Assembly (NCBI GenBank): GCA_041392165.1
Contig: JAWKMN010000001.1
Span: 434,001-498,000 of the forward strand
DNA: 64,000 nt
Direction of reading: 5' to 3'
Source: Arenibacter sp041392165
Lineage (GTDB): Bacteria > Bacteroidota > Bacteroidia > Flavobacteriales > Flavobacteriaceae
Below are positions 54,659-63,218 of the stretch, in pieces; the first letter of the stretch is position 1, and every line of letters begins with the position of its first letter. Below the pieces are notes generated by a model. The model was not told the origin of the DNA and did no database searches. It worked only from the letters and a program-made list of their open reading frames with translations. A program made the translations under genes and the position numbers.

Positions 54659-57600
54659 CTATAATATTGTAGCTTTTATTCCCAAACTATAACTGGCCAT
54701 TCTTGGATAATTGCCATTGCCCCCGTTCCGTTCCGGTTCCAAACCTTCCCATTTGGTAGCGGTAAAGACGTCCTGCGCGTTATAATAAATTCTGAAATTT
54801 CTTATGTTTTTGCCCAATTGGGGAATGGTATACCCCAACTGCATGGTTTTGATCCTAAAAAAGGAAGCATCTCCCAACCATACGTCGCTCAATACCGCAT
54901 TGGGGCTATTACCTGTCCACACTCTTGGAAAGCGACTATTGGGCGTTTCCGGGGTCCATCTGTTATCCATATAATATTGTCTTGGGGTTCCCAAGCTGTT
55001 ACTGGACCCATCCATGATTACCGGATAGCCTTCCAGGCCGTTAAGCCTGCCGGTACGCTTACCAACTCCTTGGCCCATCATGCCCACATCCCATCTTTTG
55101 TATTTAAAGTTCAATCTTACCGAATAATTGTAATGGGGAAGGGGATCTCCCAGATCTATCTTGTCATCATCGTTGATGATTCCGTCCCCATTTTGGTCTA
55201 CATAACGGATATCCCCGGGCAACGTATTGGGCAACTTGGCCTCAGTGGCATCGATTTCTGATTGGTTTTGAAAATAACCGTTGCTTTTGTACCCGTAATA
55301 ATTATCGATCGCAATTCCCCTATACCAAATTTTATCATTGTCGTTCTTAAAAATCAAGGTGTCCGATGCGGCATATCCCGCTTTCAATACCTTGTTTTTA
55401 TTATTGAACAGGCTTGCCCCTACACTATAGGAAAAGTCACCTTTCTTATCGCTCCAATTGGCCGATACTTCCCATCCTTTATTTTCTACCTCACCAATGT
55501 TCACGGAAGTTTCCAAATAATAAGACCCTGTTAAAGGTGGAACGGGAAAATTGGAATATATCAGGTCATAGGAATGTTTTTCATAGACTTCCGCGGTTAG
55601 GGAGAGCCTGTTGTTCAAGGTGGTCAAATCCACGGCCAAGTTGGTCTGTTTTTGTTTTTCCCAAGAAAAATCCGGATTGGGCACACGCATGGTCCACCCC
55701 CAAGCGTTCACTACTTCTTCCCATAAATATGGGTTTACATTTTCATTACCGATCTTACCGTAGGAATAGCGGAATTTAAGCTGATTGATCGCCCCGCTTT
55801 CCTTTAGACCGGACATAAACCCTTCGTTATGAACATTCCAGGCCAACGCCCCGGAAGGAAAAAATCCCCATCTACTCCCCGGGGCGAACTTACTGCTACC
55901 ATCTGCCCGGGCCGTAAGCTCCAACAAATAGCGGTCATTAAAAGAATAGTTTAGTTTTCCAAAAAAGGAAGCCTTGGAAATTTCCCTATAATCGGTATAG
56001 TTATAGTTCATGGTTTCGGCTCCTGCCACAAAATACAAATGGTCTTTTTCCTTTCTCAATTTTTGTTCGTAATTTATATTTGCCCTGGCCGTAATTTGGC
56101 TAACGCTTACCCCTTGGGAAGAACCCACTTGATTGCGCCATGTAGTTACAGGTATTCCGTCCCCATCAAAAAACTTATAGGTTTCCCTTTCATATTTATT
56201 GGCGGATTTGTTGATCATATAAGAAACGTTTCCTGCTATGTACAGGTTGTCATTGATATAATACCTGGGCCTAAGGTTGATGGTGCTCCTATCGTGCAGG
56301 TTATTGCTTGTACCACCATGATTCATGGAAGCGATGGGATTTAAGTCATTATAAAGGATGTAATGGTCCTGAATACCGGAGTCATAATAGATATCCTGTG
56401 TCGGGTTCATTTTCCAAGCGTTTTGGTACAACCCATGACCGTCCGTATTGGCCGCCAACCTGTCTACCTGTAATCTATGGGCGTAAAAATCGGCCAATAG
56501 CACAAATTTGTCATCGATATTGATGTTGGTATTAAAACGGGCGCTGAACTTATCGGTTCCTTCAATACTGTTCAATCCGTTTTCCGAGATATACCCCAAC
56601 ATCAGGTTGAAGGTTCCCACACCTCCTCCGCCGGAGACGCTTACGGAAGAATTGAAGGAATGTGCCTTCTGGGGCATTACTGCATCCAGCCAATTGGTAT
56701 TGGCCGTTTCTCCCCGTTCTGCGGCCAAAATATCCTCATCCGAAAACAACAAGGTCTGCCCCTGTATGTCAAGTGCCTCGTTTCTAAGGCGCATATAATT
56801 TGCCGAATTCACAAAAACAGGCGAATCTATGGGGTCCTGAATGGCGCCCCAGGTATGCACATCTACCTTAAACTGTCCGGTTGTTCCCCTTTCGGTTTCA
56901 ATGATGATCACCCCATTGGCACCTCTTGATCCATACATGGATGCAGAGGCCGCATCTTTCAATACACTGATACTCTTTACCTGATTAGGGTCGATATCGG
57001 TCAGGGACTGCTCCATTCCGTCTACGATAACCAAAGGATCTGCGTTTTGGAGCGTACTTATTCCCCGTATTGAAATAACGCCCGGAACACTACCGGGCAA
57101 ATTGTTCCCCTGCATTAGGGTAACGCCGGGAATGGTTCCGTTAAATGCCTCTTCCAGTTTGGCTATGGGCCTGGACTTTATCAGGTCCATATCCATTTCC
57201 TCTATGGATGAGGCAATATGTTTCTTTTCTACGGTATTATATCCTACTACTACAACCTCTTCCAACTGGGTACTGGCTTCGTGCAATACAACATTGATAT
57301 TTAAGCCCTCATCTTCTTTTACATGGACTTCCTTTTCCTTAAAACCTATCATGCTGAATATAAGCGTTACCCCTTTATTGGCATTGATCTCAAAACGTCC
57401 ATCCAAATCGGTCATGATCCCGATGTTCGTTCCTTTGACCAGCACGTTTACCCCTGGCAACGGAATTCCGTTGGCATCGGTAACCAAACCCGTGATTCTG
57501 GACTGTAGGTAAGCTGCCGTTTCTATAAGGTTGTTGATCTGGCCAGGGGTCAGGGAAGCGGAAATAGTGGTTTCCATATTGCCGATCAAGACCTTTTCCA

Positions 57601-57967
57601 TCTTTCTCTTAAATTCGGGATTGTTCTCCGGATAAAGAATGATCGTATTTTTTATAAAACTGAAATCAATTCCCTTATCGACCAACAACAATTCCAAAGC
57701 CTTATTTATATCCAGGTTATTGATGTTCAAGGAAGCCTTTTCATTTACATCCAGGATACTCGTATTGTAAAAAAAGCTGTATCCACTTTTCGCTTCAATC
57801 TCATTTAGAATTTTTTTTAGCTTAATGTTGTCCGCGTTTAAAGTAATATTCTGAGCAAAGGTGTCGGACGCAAATGTTTTGAAAATGGTGATGGCCAATA
57901 ACATTATATAAATCTTCATAATCCGCAGAATAAGAATTTTGGAACAATGGTTTCTCTTTTTTTTCAT
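54659..57967 (-). CDS. susC: SusC/RagA family TonB-linked receptor with STN domain
   Basis: 1102 residues. Signal peptide region (IMLLAITIFKTFASDTFAQ), STN signalling domain about 40-115 (KLKKILNEIEAKSGYSFFY), carboxypeptidase-like beta domain about 158-235 (ITGLVTDANGIPLPGVNVLV), plug with IRGISTLQNADPLVIVDGM and SVLKDAASASMYGSRGANGV, and a large barrel ending SYSLGIKATIL. The STN domain indicates that ligand binding is signalled to FecR and the ECF sigma encoded upstream. Pairs with the SusD-like protein. Confidence 0.96.
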   Translation of the reverse strand: MKKKRNHCSKILILRIMKIYIMLLAITIFKTFASDTFAQNITLNADNIKLKKILNEIEAKSGYSFFYNTSILDVNEKASLNINNLDINKALELLLVDKGIDFSFIKNTIILYPENNPEFKRKMEKVLIGNMETTISASLTPGQINNLIETAAYLQSRITGLVTDANGIPLPGVNVLVKGTNIGIMTDLDGRFEINANKGVTLIFSMIGFKEKEVHVKEDEGLNINVVLHEASTQLEEVVVVGYNTVEKKHIASSIEEMDMDLIKSRPIAKLEEAFNGTIPGVTLMQGNNLPGSVPGVISIRGISTLQNADPLVIVDGMEQSLTDIDPNQVKSISVLKDAASASMYGSRGANGVIIIETERGTTGQFKVDVHTWGAIQDPIDSPVFVNSANYMRLRNEALDIQGQTLLFSDEDILAAERGETANTNWLDAVMPQKAHSFNSSVSVSGGGGVGTFNLMLGYISENGLNSIEGTDKFSARFNTNINIDDKFVLLADFYAHRLQVDRLAANTDGHGLYQNAWKMNPTQDIYYDSGIQDHYILYNDLNPIASMNHGGTSNNLHDRSTINLRPRYYINDNLYIAGNVSYMINKSANKYERETYKFFDGDGIPVTTWRNQVGSSQGVSVSQITARANINYEQKLRKEKDHLYFVAGAETMNYNYTDYREISKASFFGKLNYSFNDRYLLELTARADGSSKFAPGSRWGFFPSGALAWNVHNEGFMSGLKESGAINQLKFRYSYGKIGNENVNPYLWEEVVNAWGWTMRVPNPDFSWEKQKQTNLAVDLTTLNNRLSLTAEVYEKHSYDLIYSNFPVPPLTGSYYLETSVNIGEVENKGWEVSANWSDKKGDFSYSVGASLFNNKNKVLKAGYAASDTLIFKNDNDKIWYRGIAIDNYYGYKSNGYFQNQSEIDATEAKLPNTLPGDIRYVDQNGDGIINDDDKIDLGDPLPHYNYSVRLNFKYKRWDVGMMGQGVGKRTGRLNGLEGYPVIMDGSSNSLGTPRQYYMDNRWTPETPNSRFPRVWTGNSPNAVLSDVWLGDASFFRIKTMQLGYTIPQLGKNIRNFRIYYNAQDVFTATKWEGLEPERNGGNGNYPRMASYSLGIKATIL

Positions 57968-58048
57968 AATTTTGATTGGTTTTAATTGTTTACTTACTAG
58001 GTGTAGCTAAATGATTGACTTTAAAAGGTAGATGTAGCAGCATCTGCC
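57958..58048 (-). repeat. SusC leader, copy 1 (covers the susC start)
   Basis: Read leftward it starts with a small hairpin (AGATGCTGCTACATCT), passes TAGCTACACC and AATTAAAACCAATC, and ends at the susC ATG. About 90 bases, closely repeated at 58305-58397. It behaves as the susC 5' untranslated region. Confidence 0.7.
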
Positions 58049-58304
58049 TTTTTGTTTTTTCTATAATCAATACCATTCGTTGTTTTAACGTACTTTTCAG
58101 GTACAAGGGAATCCAAACAAGATTGAAATCCCATTAATGGTGCAAATACCAAAATCCTATGGAGACATTTGATTTAAAATTTTATAGAAATCCCAATAAA
58201 AAACATATCATGGAATATCTTATTTTGGGTTCATTATCGCGTGGCTCAGGAACTTACCACCCTATTAAAGGAAGGTTTTTTCTAAAAATTTGGGAGTAGT
58301 GGTT

Positions 58305-58397
58305 TTTTCTTTCATAATTCTGATTGGTTTTAATTGTTAAATGAATTAGGTGTAGTTAAATAATTTACTTTAGACAACAGATGTAGCAGCATCTGCC
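58305..58397 (-). repeat. SusC leader, copy 2 (followed by a vestigial ATG)
   Basis: Same blocks as copy 1 (hairpin, GTGTAG/CTACACC, AATTAAAACCAATCAGAATT) ending in ATGAAAGAAAAAACC. The frame after this ATG stops after 16 codons, so only the leader and start were kept. It begins three bases after the fecR stop. Confidence 0.7.
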
Positions 58398-58400
58398 ATA

Positions 58401-59588
58401 TTATTTATTATCTTCTTTTAAAATGATTTTGTTGTTTATCATATAACATGTTATGGGTGATGAAAGTTCAAACATTTTAAGAACCCTATCTATGGTAAGG
58501 TTGTCAAAAATTCCTTTATACTTATAATTTAAAATAGTATTGGATTCTACCTCAAAAATTACATTATATGTCCTTTCCAAATCTTTTATTACCTGGCTCA
58601 TTGGGGTTTCATCATAGATAAGAACGCCTTCTTTCCAAGAGGTAAATCGATTTGGGTCTACCCCTTCTATAACCACTTCGTTTTCGACCTTATGATAGAT
58701 TGCCTTTTCGGAAGGGCTAAGATCCACTTCCTTGGATAAATTCTGTTCCATGATCCGTACCTTGCCTTTGATCAATGTGGTCTCTATGTTACCGTCCTCC
58801 GGATAAGATTTAACATTGAAACTGGTCCCCAACACCTTTACCTTCATACCTTCGTCCGTGGCCACAATAAAAGGTTTTTCCTTGTTTTCGGTTACCTCAA
58901 AAAAAGCTTCCCCGGATAAGTAGACTTGACGATTGCCTTTGTTTGCAAATTTAACGGGGTATTTTATTGAGGTTCCGGAATTTAGATATACCATGGTTCC
59001 ATCCGAAAGTATTAGATTAAACCGCTTGCCATATGGAACTTTTAAAATGTTATAGTTTAGTGTATGATGTTCATTTCCAGTATTATAAACCAAACTGTTC
59101 TTTATTTGTCTACCTATTATATTTCCATTGGTATCATGTATTTGTTTATCTTCCCATGGATCTATAACCTCTACTCTTTTATCCCCAAGGTCCAAGGTGG
59201 TTAGGTTACTGTAATCTATAGCATTGGTAGTTTGGGATAGACCATTGTGCTCACTCATCATGGTATAATATCCGCCTAGCAGAATTCCAATTATCATAGC
59301 GGCGATGGAGCTATACTTCCATATTTTTCTCTGTCTTTTTGTAGGAGTTGTTTTAAATATGGTATTACCTTTAGGTGAGGATACAATTAGATTATACATT
59401 TTATCCGCTACCTTAGTTTCCATTTTTGGAGGTTTTTTCAACCATAGATTGACTTCTTCAACCGACGGTACTTCGGATGTATTTTTGGAAACCTTGAAAT
59501 AATTGATCAAAAGCTCTATTTCTTCGGGCGTACATTTATCCTGTACATATTTCTTGATAATATTTTCTATTTCATTATTCTTAGGCAT
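58401..59588 (-). CDS. FecR family anti-sigma factor
   Basis: 395 residues. N-terminal cytoplasmic domain (about 1-90; ENIIKKYVQDKCTPEEIELL), one membrane helix near 92-112 (SSIAAMIIGILLGGYYTMM), then the periplasmic FecR domain (VPYGKRFNLILSDGTMVYLN, SGTSIKYPVKF, LSGEAFFEV, VKVLGTSFNVKSY) and a C-terminal DUF4974-like STN-like domain. It holds the sigma factor inactive until SusC signals ligand. Located between the ECF gene and susC in the usual order. Confidence 0.94.
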   Translation of the reverse strand: MPKNNEIENIIKKYVQDKCTPEEIELLINYFKVSKNTSEVPSVEEVNLWLKKPPKMETKVADKMYNLIVSSPKGNTIFKTTPTKRQRKIWKYSSIAAMIIGILLGGYYTMMSEHNGLSQTTNAIDYSNLTTLDLGDKRVEVIDPWEDKQIHDTNGNIIGRQIKNSLVYNTGNEHHTLNYNILKVPYGKRFNLILSDGTMVYLNSGTSIKYPVKFANKGNRQVYLSGEAFFEVTENKEKPFIVATDEGMKVKVLGTSFNVKSYPEDGNIETTLIKGKVRIMEQNLSKEVDLSPSEKAIYHKVENEVVIEGVDPNRFTSWKEGVLIYDETPMSQVIKDLERTYNVIFEVESNTILNYKYKGIFDNLTIDRVLKMFELSSPITCYMINNKIILKEDNK

Positions 59589-59815
59589 GTTCCATATATT
59601 GGTTTAACAGGTGTACGGTATGTTTTTACATACCAAAAAGAGGTAACCTATTACCTATATAACAAATGAATACAGGTCTAGTACTACTCGAACATTAAAA
59701 AAATGTAAAGTCCAGATCAAATTGGAGCGGATAAGTATAATAAATAACTATGGCCAGGGTGTATATAAATACGTTTTGTACCGTTTAGGTTAATTATCCT
59801 GGCAGAAGTTGAATT

Positions 59816-60418
59816 TTACAGCACATCCCTGAATAAGATGGCCATGACAAAAGTTACATCGGTATGCTTGTATAACAGGATCCGAATGGTTTCGAGGGCT
59901 TTGCTCATTTGGGTTTTGACCGTACTTTCGGAAATTCCCAATTTTAAACTTATTTCTTCATAACTAAGCCCTTCGTTTCGAGACATTTCAAAAATAAGTT
60001 TTCGTCTTGGCGGGAGTTCTTGAATAATTTTATTCCGTAGCTTATCGTAATCCTTCTCATTTATTGTTATCTCAACAGAGGGGCTGTAGTCATTTTGTGT
60101 TTTATAAAAGATTACCTTCTTAAGCTTCTCTTCATTGGCTGCTTTTTTTAAAACATTTATGGTCATATTCCGGGTCAATCGAAATATATATGCCTTAAAT
60201 GAAAGGGTTGGGTCCAAAGCAGTCCTATTTAGCCAGACTTTCATAAAAACTTCTTGTACGATTTCTTCTGCCTGGCTCTGATCCTTTAACATACTTTTGC
60301 TATAAGCGTATATATCATCCTTATAGCTGACAAATAATTCCCTAAAGGCTTTTTCGCTATTGCCTATAAGTCTTTTCAGCAATAACTCCTCTTTGTTTTT
60401 TTGTCTAAAATTGGACAT
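59816..60418 (-). CDS. ECF RNA polymerase sigma factor (SusCD-linked)
   Basis: 200 residues. Region 2: QAEEIVQEVFMKVWLNRTAL, with YIFRLTRNMTINVLKK. Region 4: LPPRRKLIFEMSRNEGLSYEE then ISLKLGISESTVKTQMSKAL. This is the bacteroidotal FecI-like group that works with FecR and an STN-bearing SusC. Separate transcript start likely, 227 bases upstream of fecR. Confidence 0.95.
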   Translation of the reverse strand: MSNFRQKNKEELLLKRLIGNSEKAFRELFVSYKDDIYAYSKSMLKDQSQAEEIVQEVFMKVWLNRTALDPTLSFKAYIFRLTRNMTINVLKKAANEEKLKKVIFYKTQNDYSPSVEITINEKDYDKLRNKIIQELPPRRKLIFEMSRNEGLSYEEISLKLGISESTVKTQMSKALETIRILLYKHTDVTFVMAILFRDVL

Positions 60419-60564
60419 TATAATAAGTATATTTTATCCTTTAATCGAGTCTTTGGCTATTAAAAGATTAGATAAAGAAGTTGCTTTGGGGTCTAAAGTA
60501 AAAATTTTTTTGATATAGTGGCAAAAATATAAAATCGGCAAACGGATAAGGGTATTTCTGATTT

Positions 60565-61320
60565 TTAAGACTTTTGCCCCTCATTTTTAGGGGGGGCAAA
60601 ATTTTTGGGGGAAATAGCGTGTCCGGAAAAAATTAGCTCCCTGGTCCGTTTTAAATATATCCGGCCAATGGGGATGCTTTTTGAAGCAATTTCAATACTG
60701 TTCCCATCTACGGCAGTAATTTTGTCAATAGCTATGGCATATGATTTGTGCACCCTGACGAAATTTTCGGAGGGCAGCTCTTCCATAATACCGGACAAGG
60801 CCTTATAGGCTATTAAATTACCTTTGGTGGTGTGAATTCTTATATAATCTTTAAGACTTTCTATAAACAGAATCTCATTGAGATTAACTTTCACCATTTT
60901 CTTATCCACTTTTACAAATACGTGAGTGTCCAACAATTGGCGTCCAATGTTTTCTTTTTTGGCCTTAAGGCGATCTACAAGCTTATTGGCCGATTTCAAA
61001 AACCTGTTAAAAGGTATAGGCTTTACCAAATAATCAAGTACATCAAGCTCGTAACTCTCCAAGGCATACTCCCTATAGGCCGTTGTTATTATAATTAAAG
61101 GGGGATTTTTTAGGGTGCGAAGAAATTCCAGTCCGTTTATTCGGGACATATTGATATCCAAAAATATAACGTCTATGTGCCCTTCTTTAATATCGGAAAG
61201 TGCGTCTACCGCATTGGTATATGAATTTACAATATTCATATAGTCCAGTGTTTTGATATACGATTCCAAAATACTTATGGCAAGGGGCTCATCATCAATT
61301 ATTAGACAATTAATTTTCAT
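60565..61320 (-). CDS. LytTR-family response regulator
   Basis: 251 residues. Receiver domain 1-120: acidic pair DDEP, phospho-acceptor Asp in DVIFLDINMSRINGLEF, Thr/Lys sites in IIITTAYREY and YLVKPIPF. C-terminal LytTR DNA-binding domain about 140-240 (KVNLNEILFIESLKDYIRIH, FVRVHKSYAIAIDKI). Activated by the LytS-type kinase encoded just upstream (183 bases) on the same strand. Targets unknown. Confidence 0.95.
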   Translation of the reverse strand: MKINCLIIDDEPLAISILESYIKTLDYMNIVNSYTNAVDALSDIKEGHIDVIFLDINMSRINGLEFLRTLKNPPLIIITTAYREYALESYELDVLDYLVKPIPFNRFLKSANKLVDRLKAKKENIGRQLLDTHVFVKVDKKMVKVNLNEILFIESLKDYIRIHTTKGNLIAYKALSGIMEELPSENFVRVHKSYAIAIDKITAVDGNSIEIASKSIPIGRIYLKRTRELIFSGHAISPKNFAPPKNEGQKS

Positions 61321-61329
61321 ATACTTTAT

Positions 61330-61360
61330 ATTTATTGCCTGTTCGGCAGACAGGTTTTTT
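61330..61360 (-). repeat. CCTGT hairpin repeat
   Basis: CCTGTtcggcagACAGG followed by TTTTTT on the plus strand, preceded by TATTTATTG. Matches the element at about 28010-28042. It lies between the kinase and regulator genes. Confidence 0.6.
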
Positions 61361-61503
61361 CATCTCGATAGCTATTGGGAGTCACACCGGCCCGACAAAG
61401 TCATTCTGGCAGGTGTAACCTCTGCTTGTACCGGTATGGACGGGTTTGATGTTTAAAAATAATCATTCTTCTGTGTTTAAAGATTATTTTAAACATTTGG
61501 TTT

Positions 61504-62565
61504 TCATTTAATTGGGATTTTTAAGGCAACCATATAATGACCGCCTGAAGGGTAATTCTCCAATTCAAACTGGTTTCCATATAATAATTCCAGCCTCCTT
61601 TTTATGTTTATAAGTCCAATTCCAGAGTTGTCGCGTGCATTTTTGCTTTTTTCAAAATCATTTTTAAGGTAAAATTCCAAATACTGGTCATTTCTGATAA
61701 ATTTCATTTCCATAACTATCTTTCCATTGCCCAGTTGTCCGTGTTTAAAGCAATTTTCAACAAAGGGGAGAAAAAGAAATGGCGGAAGCAATACATCATC
61801 CACCTGTCCTATAATTTCAATATTGGATATTACCAGGTCCTTCTTTCTTATCCTTTCCAATTCAATATAATTTTCTACATAATTGATTTCCTTGGGCAGG
61901 GGTATTTTTTTTTTGTTCAGATCATATATCATGTACTCCATGATCTCGGATAGTTTTAAAACCACCTCGGCCGCTTTTTTTGATCTTTTAAGGGTAAGGG
62001 CATATAGATTGTTCAATGTATTGAAGAAGAAATGGGGTTGAATCTGGGCTTTTAGATATTTCATTTCGGTTTCGGACTGAAGTTCCAAAAGAAGATTGTT
62101 CTTGTTCAGTTCAATTACATAATCTATAGTGAACTTAATGGCGGAGACCAATCCGATAACATAAATTTCTCCTAGGGTAACCGTAACAATATGATTAAAG
62201 CTGAACAATCCGTGGGCAGCCTGTACTTCCGTATCGGTGTTACTGGGAATAAGCCAATGAAAAAGGCCTATTCGAACAAAATAATGCAGGGCAAGTACTA
62301 TGGAAAAAAGGGTAAGATAGGTTTTATACTTCTTGCCTATTATGAATTTGGGCACCAAATAGTATATATTAAAATATACGATAATAATATGCAGTGGAAA
62401 CTCTACCAGATTGGATTTGAACGAATGCCAATAATCACCAAAATAACTTCCCCAACGAATGGAGTTGAAGGTAAAATATATTATCCAAAATATAATATGG
62501 TACCTTCTAGGTATTGTAGGCCTGGCAAATTCCCCTTTTTCTTGGAGCAGCTTTTTAATTTGCAT
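61504..62565 (-). CDS. LytS/YehU-type sensor histidine kinase
   Basis: 353 residues. Four to five membrane helices in the first 160 residues without a clear sensor domain. Then the His_kinase domain with phospho-acceptor His in LKAQIQPHFFFNTLNNLYAL and an ATPase domain with LPPFLFLPFVENCFKHG (N-box) and GIGLINIKRRLELLYG (G-box). Partner of the LytTR regulator. ATG start. Confidence 0.94.
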   Translation of the reverse strand: MQIKKLLQEKGEFARPTIPRRYHIIFWIIYFTFNSIRWGSYFGDYWHSFKSNLVEFPLHIIIVYFNIYYLVPKFIIGKKYKTYLTLFSIVLALHYFVRIGLFHWLIPSNTDTEVQAAHGLFSFNHIVTVTLGEIYVIGLVSAIKFTIDYVIELNKNNLLLELQSETEMKYLKAQIQPHFFFNTLNNLYALTLKRSKKAAEVVLKLSEIMEYMIYDLNKKKIPLPKEINYVENYIELERIRKKDLVISNIEIIGQVDDVLLPPFLFLPFVENCFKHGQLGNGKIVMEMKFIRNDQYLEFYLKNDFEKSKNARDNSGIGLINIKRRLELLYGNQFELENYPSGGHYMVALKIPIK

Positions 62566-62672
62566 TGGATTCCTTCAAATTAGTTTGAAAAGTAGGGATA
62601 TATGTAATTCCGTCAAAATATTCCAAAAACAAAATTTAGACAGTTTTTATGATCAATGGCTTAATTTTCAAT

Positions 62673-62791
62673 GTAGTAAACTACCTTGGGGCAAGCCTAC
62701 GAGGTATTGAAGGGAAATGCAAGTTTGATTTCAACGCAAGCGTTGGAACACCTGCCTGCGGTAGGCAGGTTTAAATCTCGATTATCGAGTA
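62673..62791 (-). repeat. Dispersed hairpin repeat, copy 3 (longest)
   Basis: Minus strand: TACTCGATAATCGAGATTTA, then an inserted CCTGCCTACCGCAGGCAGG hairpin (62751-62769), the palindrome AACGCAAGCGTT, TTCAATACCTCGTAGGCTTG and GTAGTTTAC. Compared with copy 1 it carries the extra CCTG hairpin, so one repeat family is nested in the other. Confidence 0.75.
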
Positions 62792-63105
62792 AGTACGAAT
62801 ATCCATGGCAGGATGTAGTTGACTAGGAAAAGAATGCTGTTGGGATAAAAAACGGAATGTGCATATATAAAAACAATAACTTCGGATAAAGGATACTCTG
62901 GGAAATTTACTGGCTTGAACGGCAACCATTTATGGTTAAAAAGCATCTTGGGACGGACAGTAAATTAAATTTGGGAGCTAAGGGGTATTTGCCAGCGTTA
63001 TCCAATTCCATTACTTGGGGAAAGGGTACCGATAAACTATAAAATTGATCTAGTAGCGTTGACAGGACACAAGGTACTTGACAAAAACCGATAAGAGTAT
63101 AAAAA
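62792..63105. other. Intergenic region, nothing recognised
   Basis: No gene, RNA or clear hairpin seen between the repeat at 62673-62791 and the REP-like element at 63106. A short minus-strand open frame here has no recognisable domain. Confidence 0.4.
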
Positions 63106-63176
63106 TGCGTCATTGCGAACAAAGTGAAGCAATCTATCCAATGGGCTACAGATCGCTTCGTACCTCAAGATGACGA
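63106..63176 (+). repeat. CGTCATTGCGA/GAAGCAATC-type REP-like element
   Basis: GCGTCATTGCGAACAAAGTG then AAGCAATCT on the left and AGATCGCTTCGTACCTCAAG then ATGACG on the right form an imperfect inverted repeat about 70 bases long. This type is widespread in bacterial intergenic regions. It ends 43 bases before the next gene. Confidence 0.65.
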
Positions 63177-63218
63177 AAAACTATTTTTTATCATTTACTA
63201 AAAAAATTAATACAAAAC

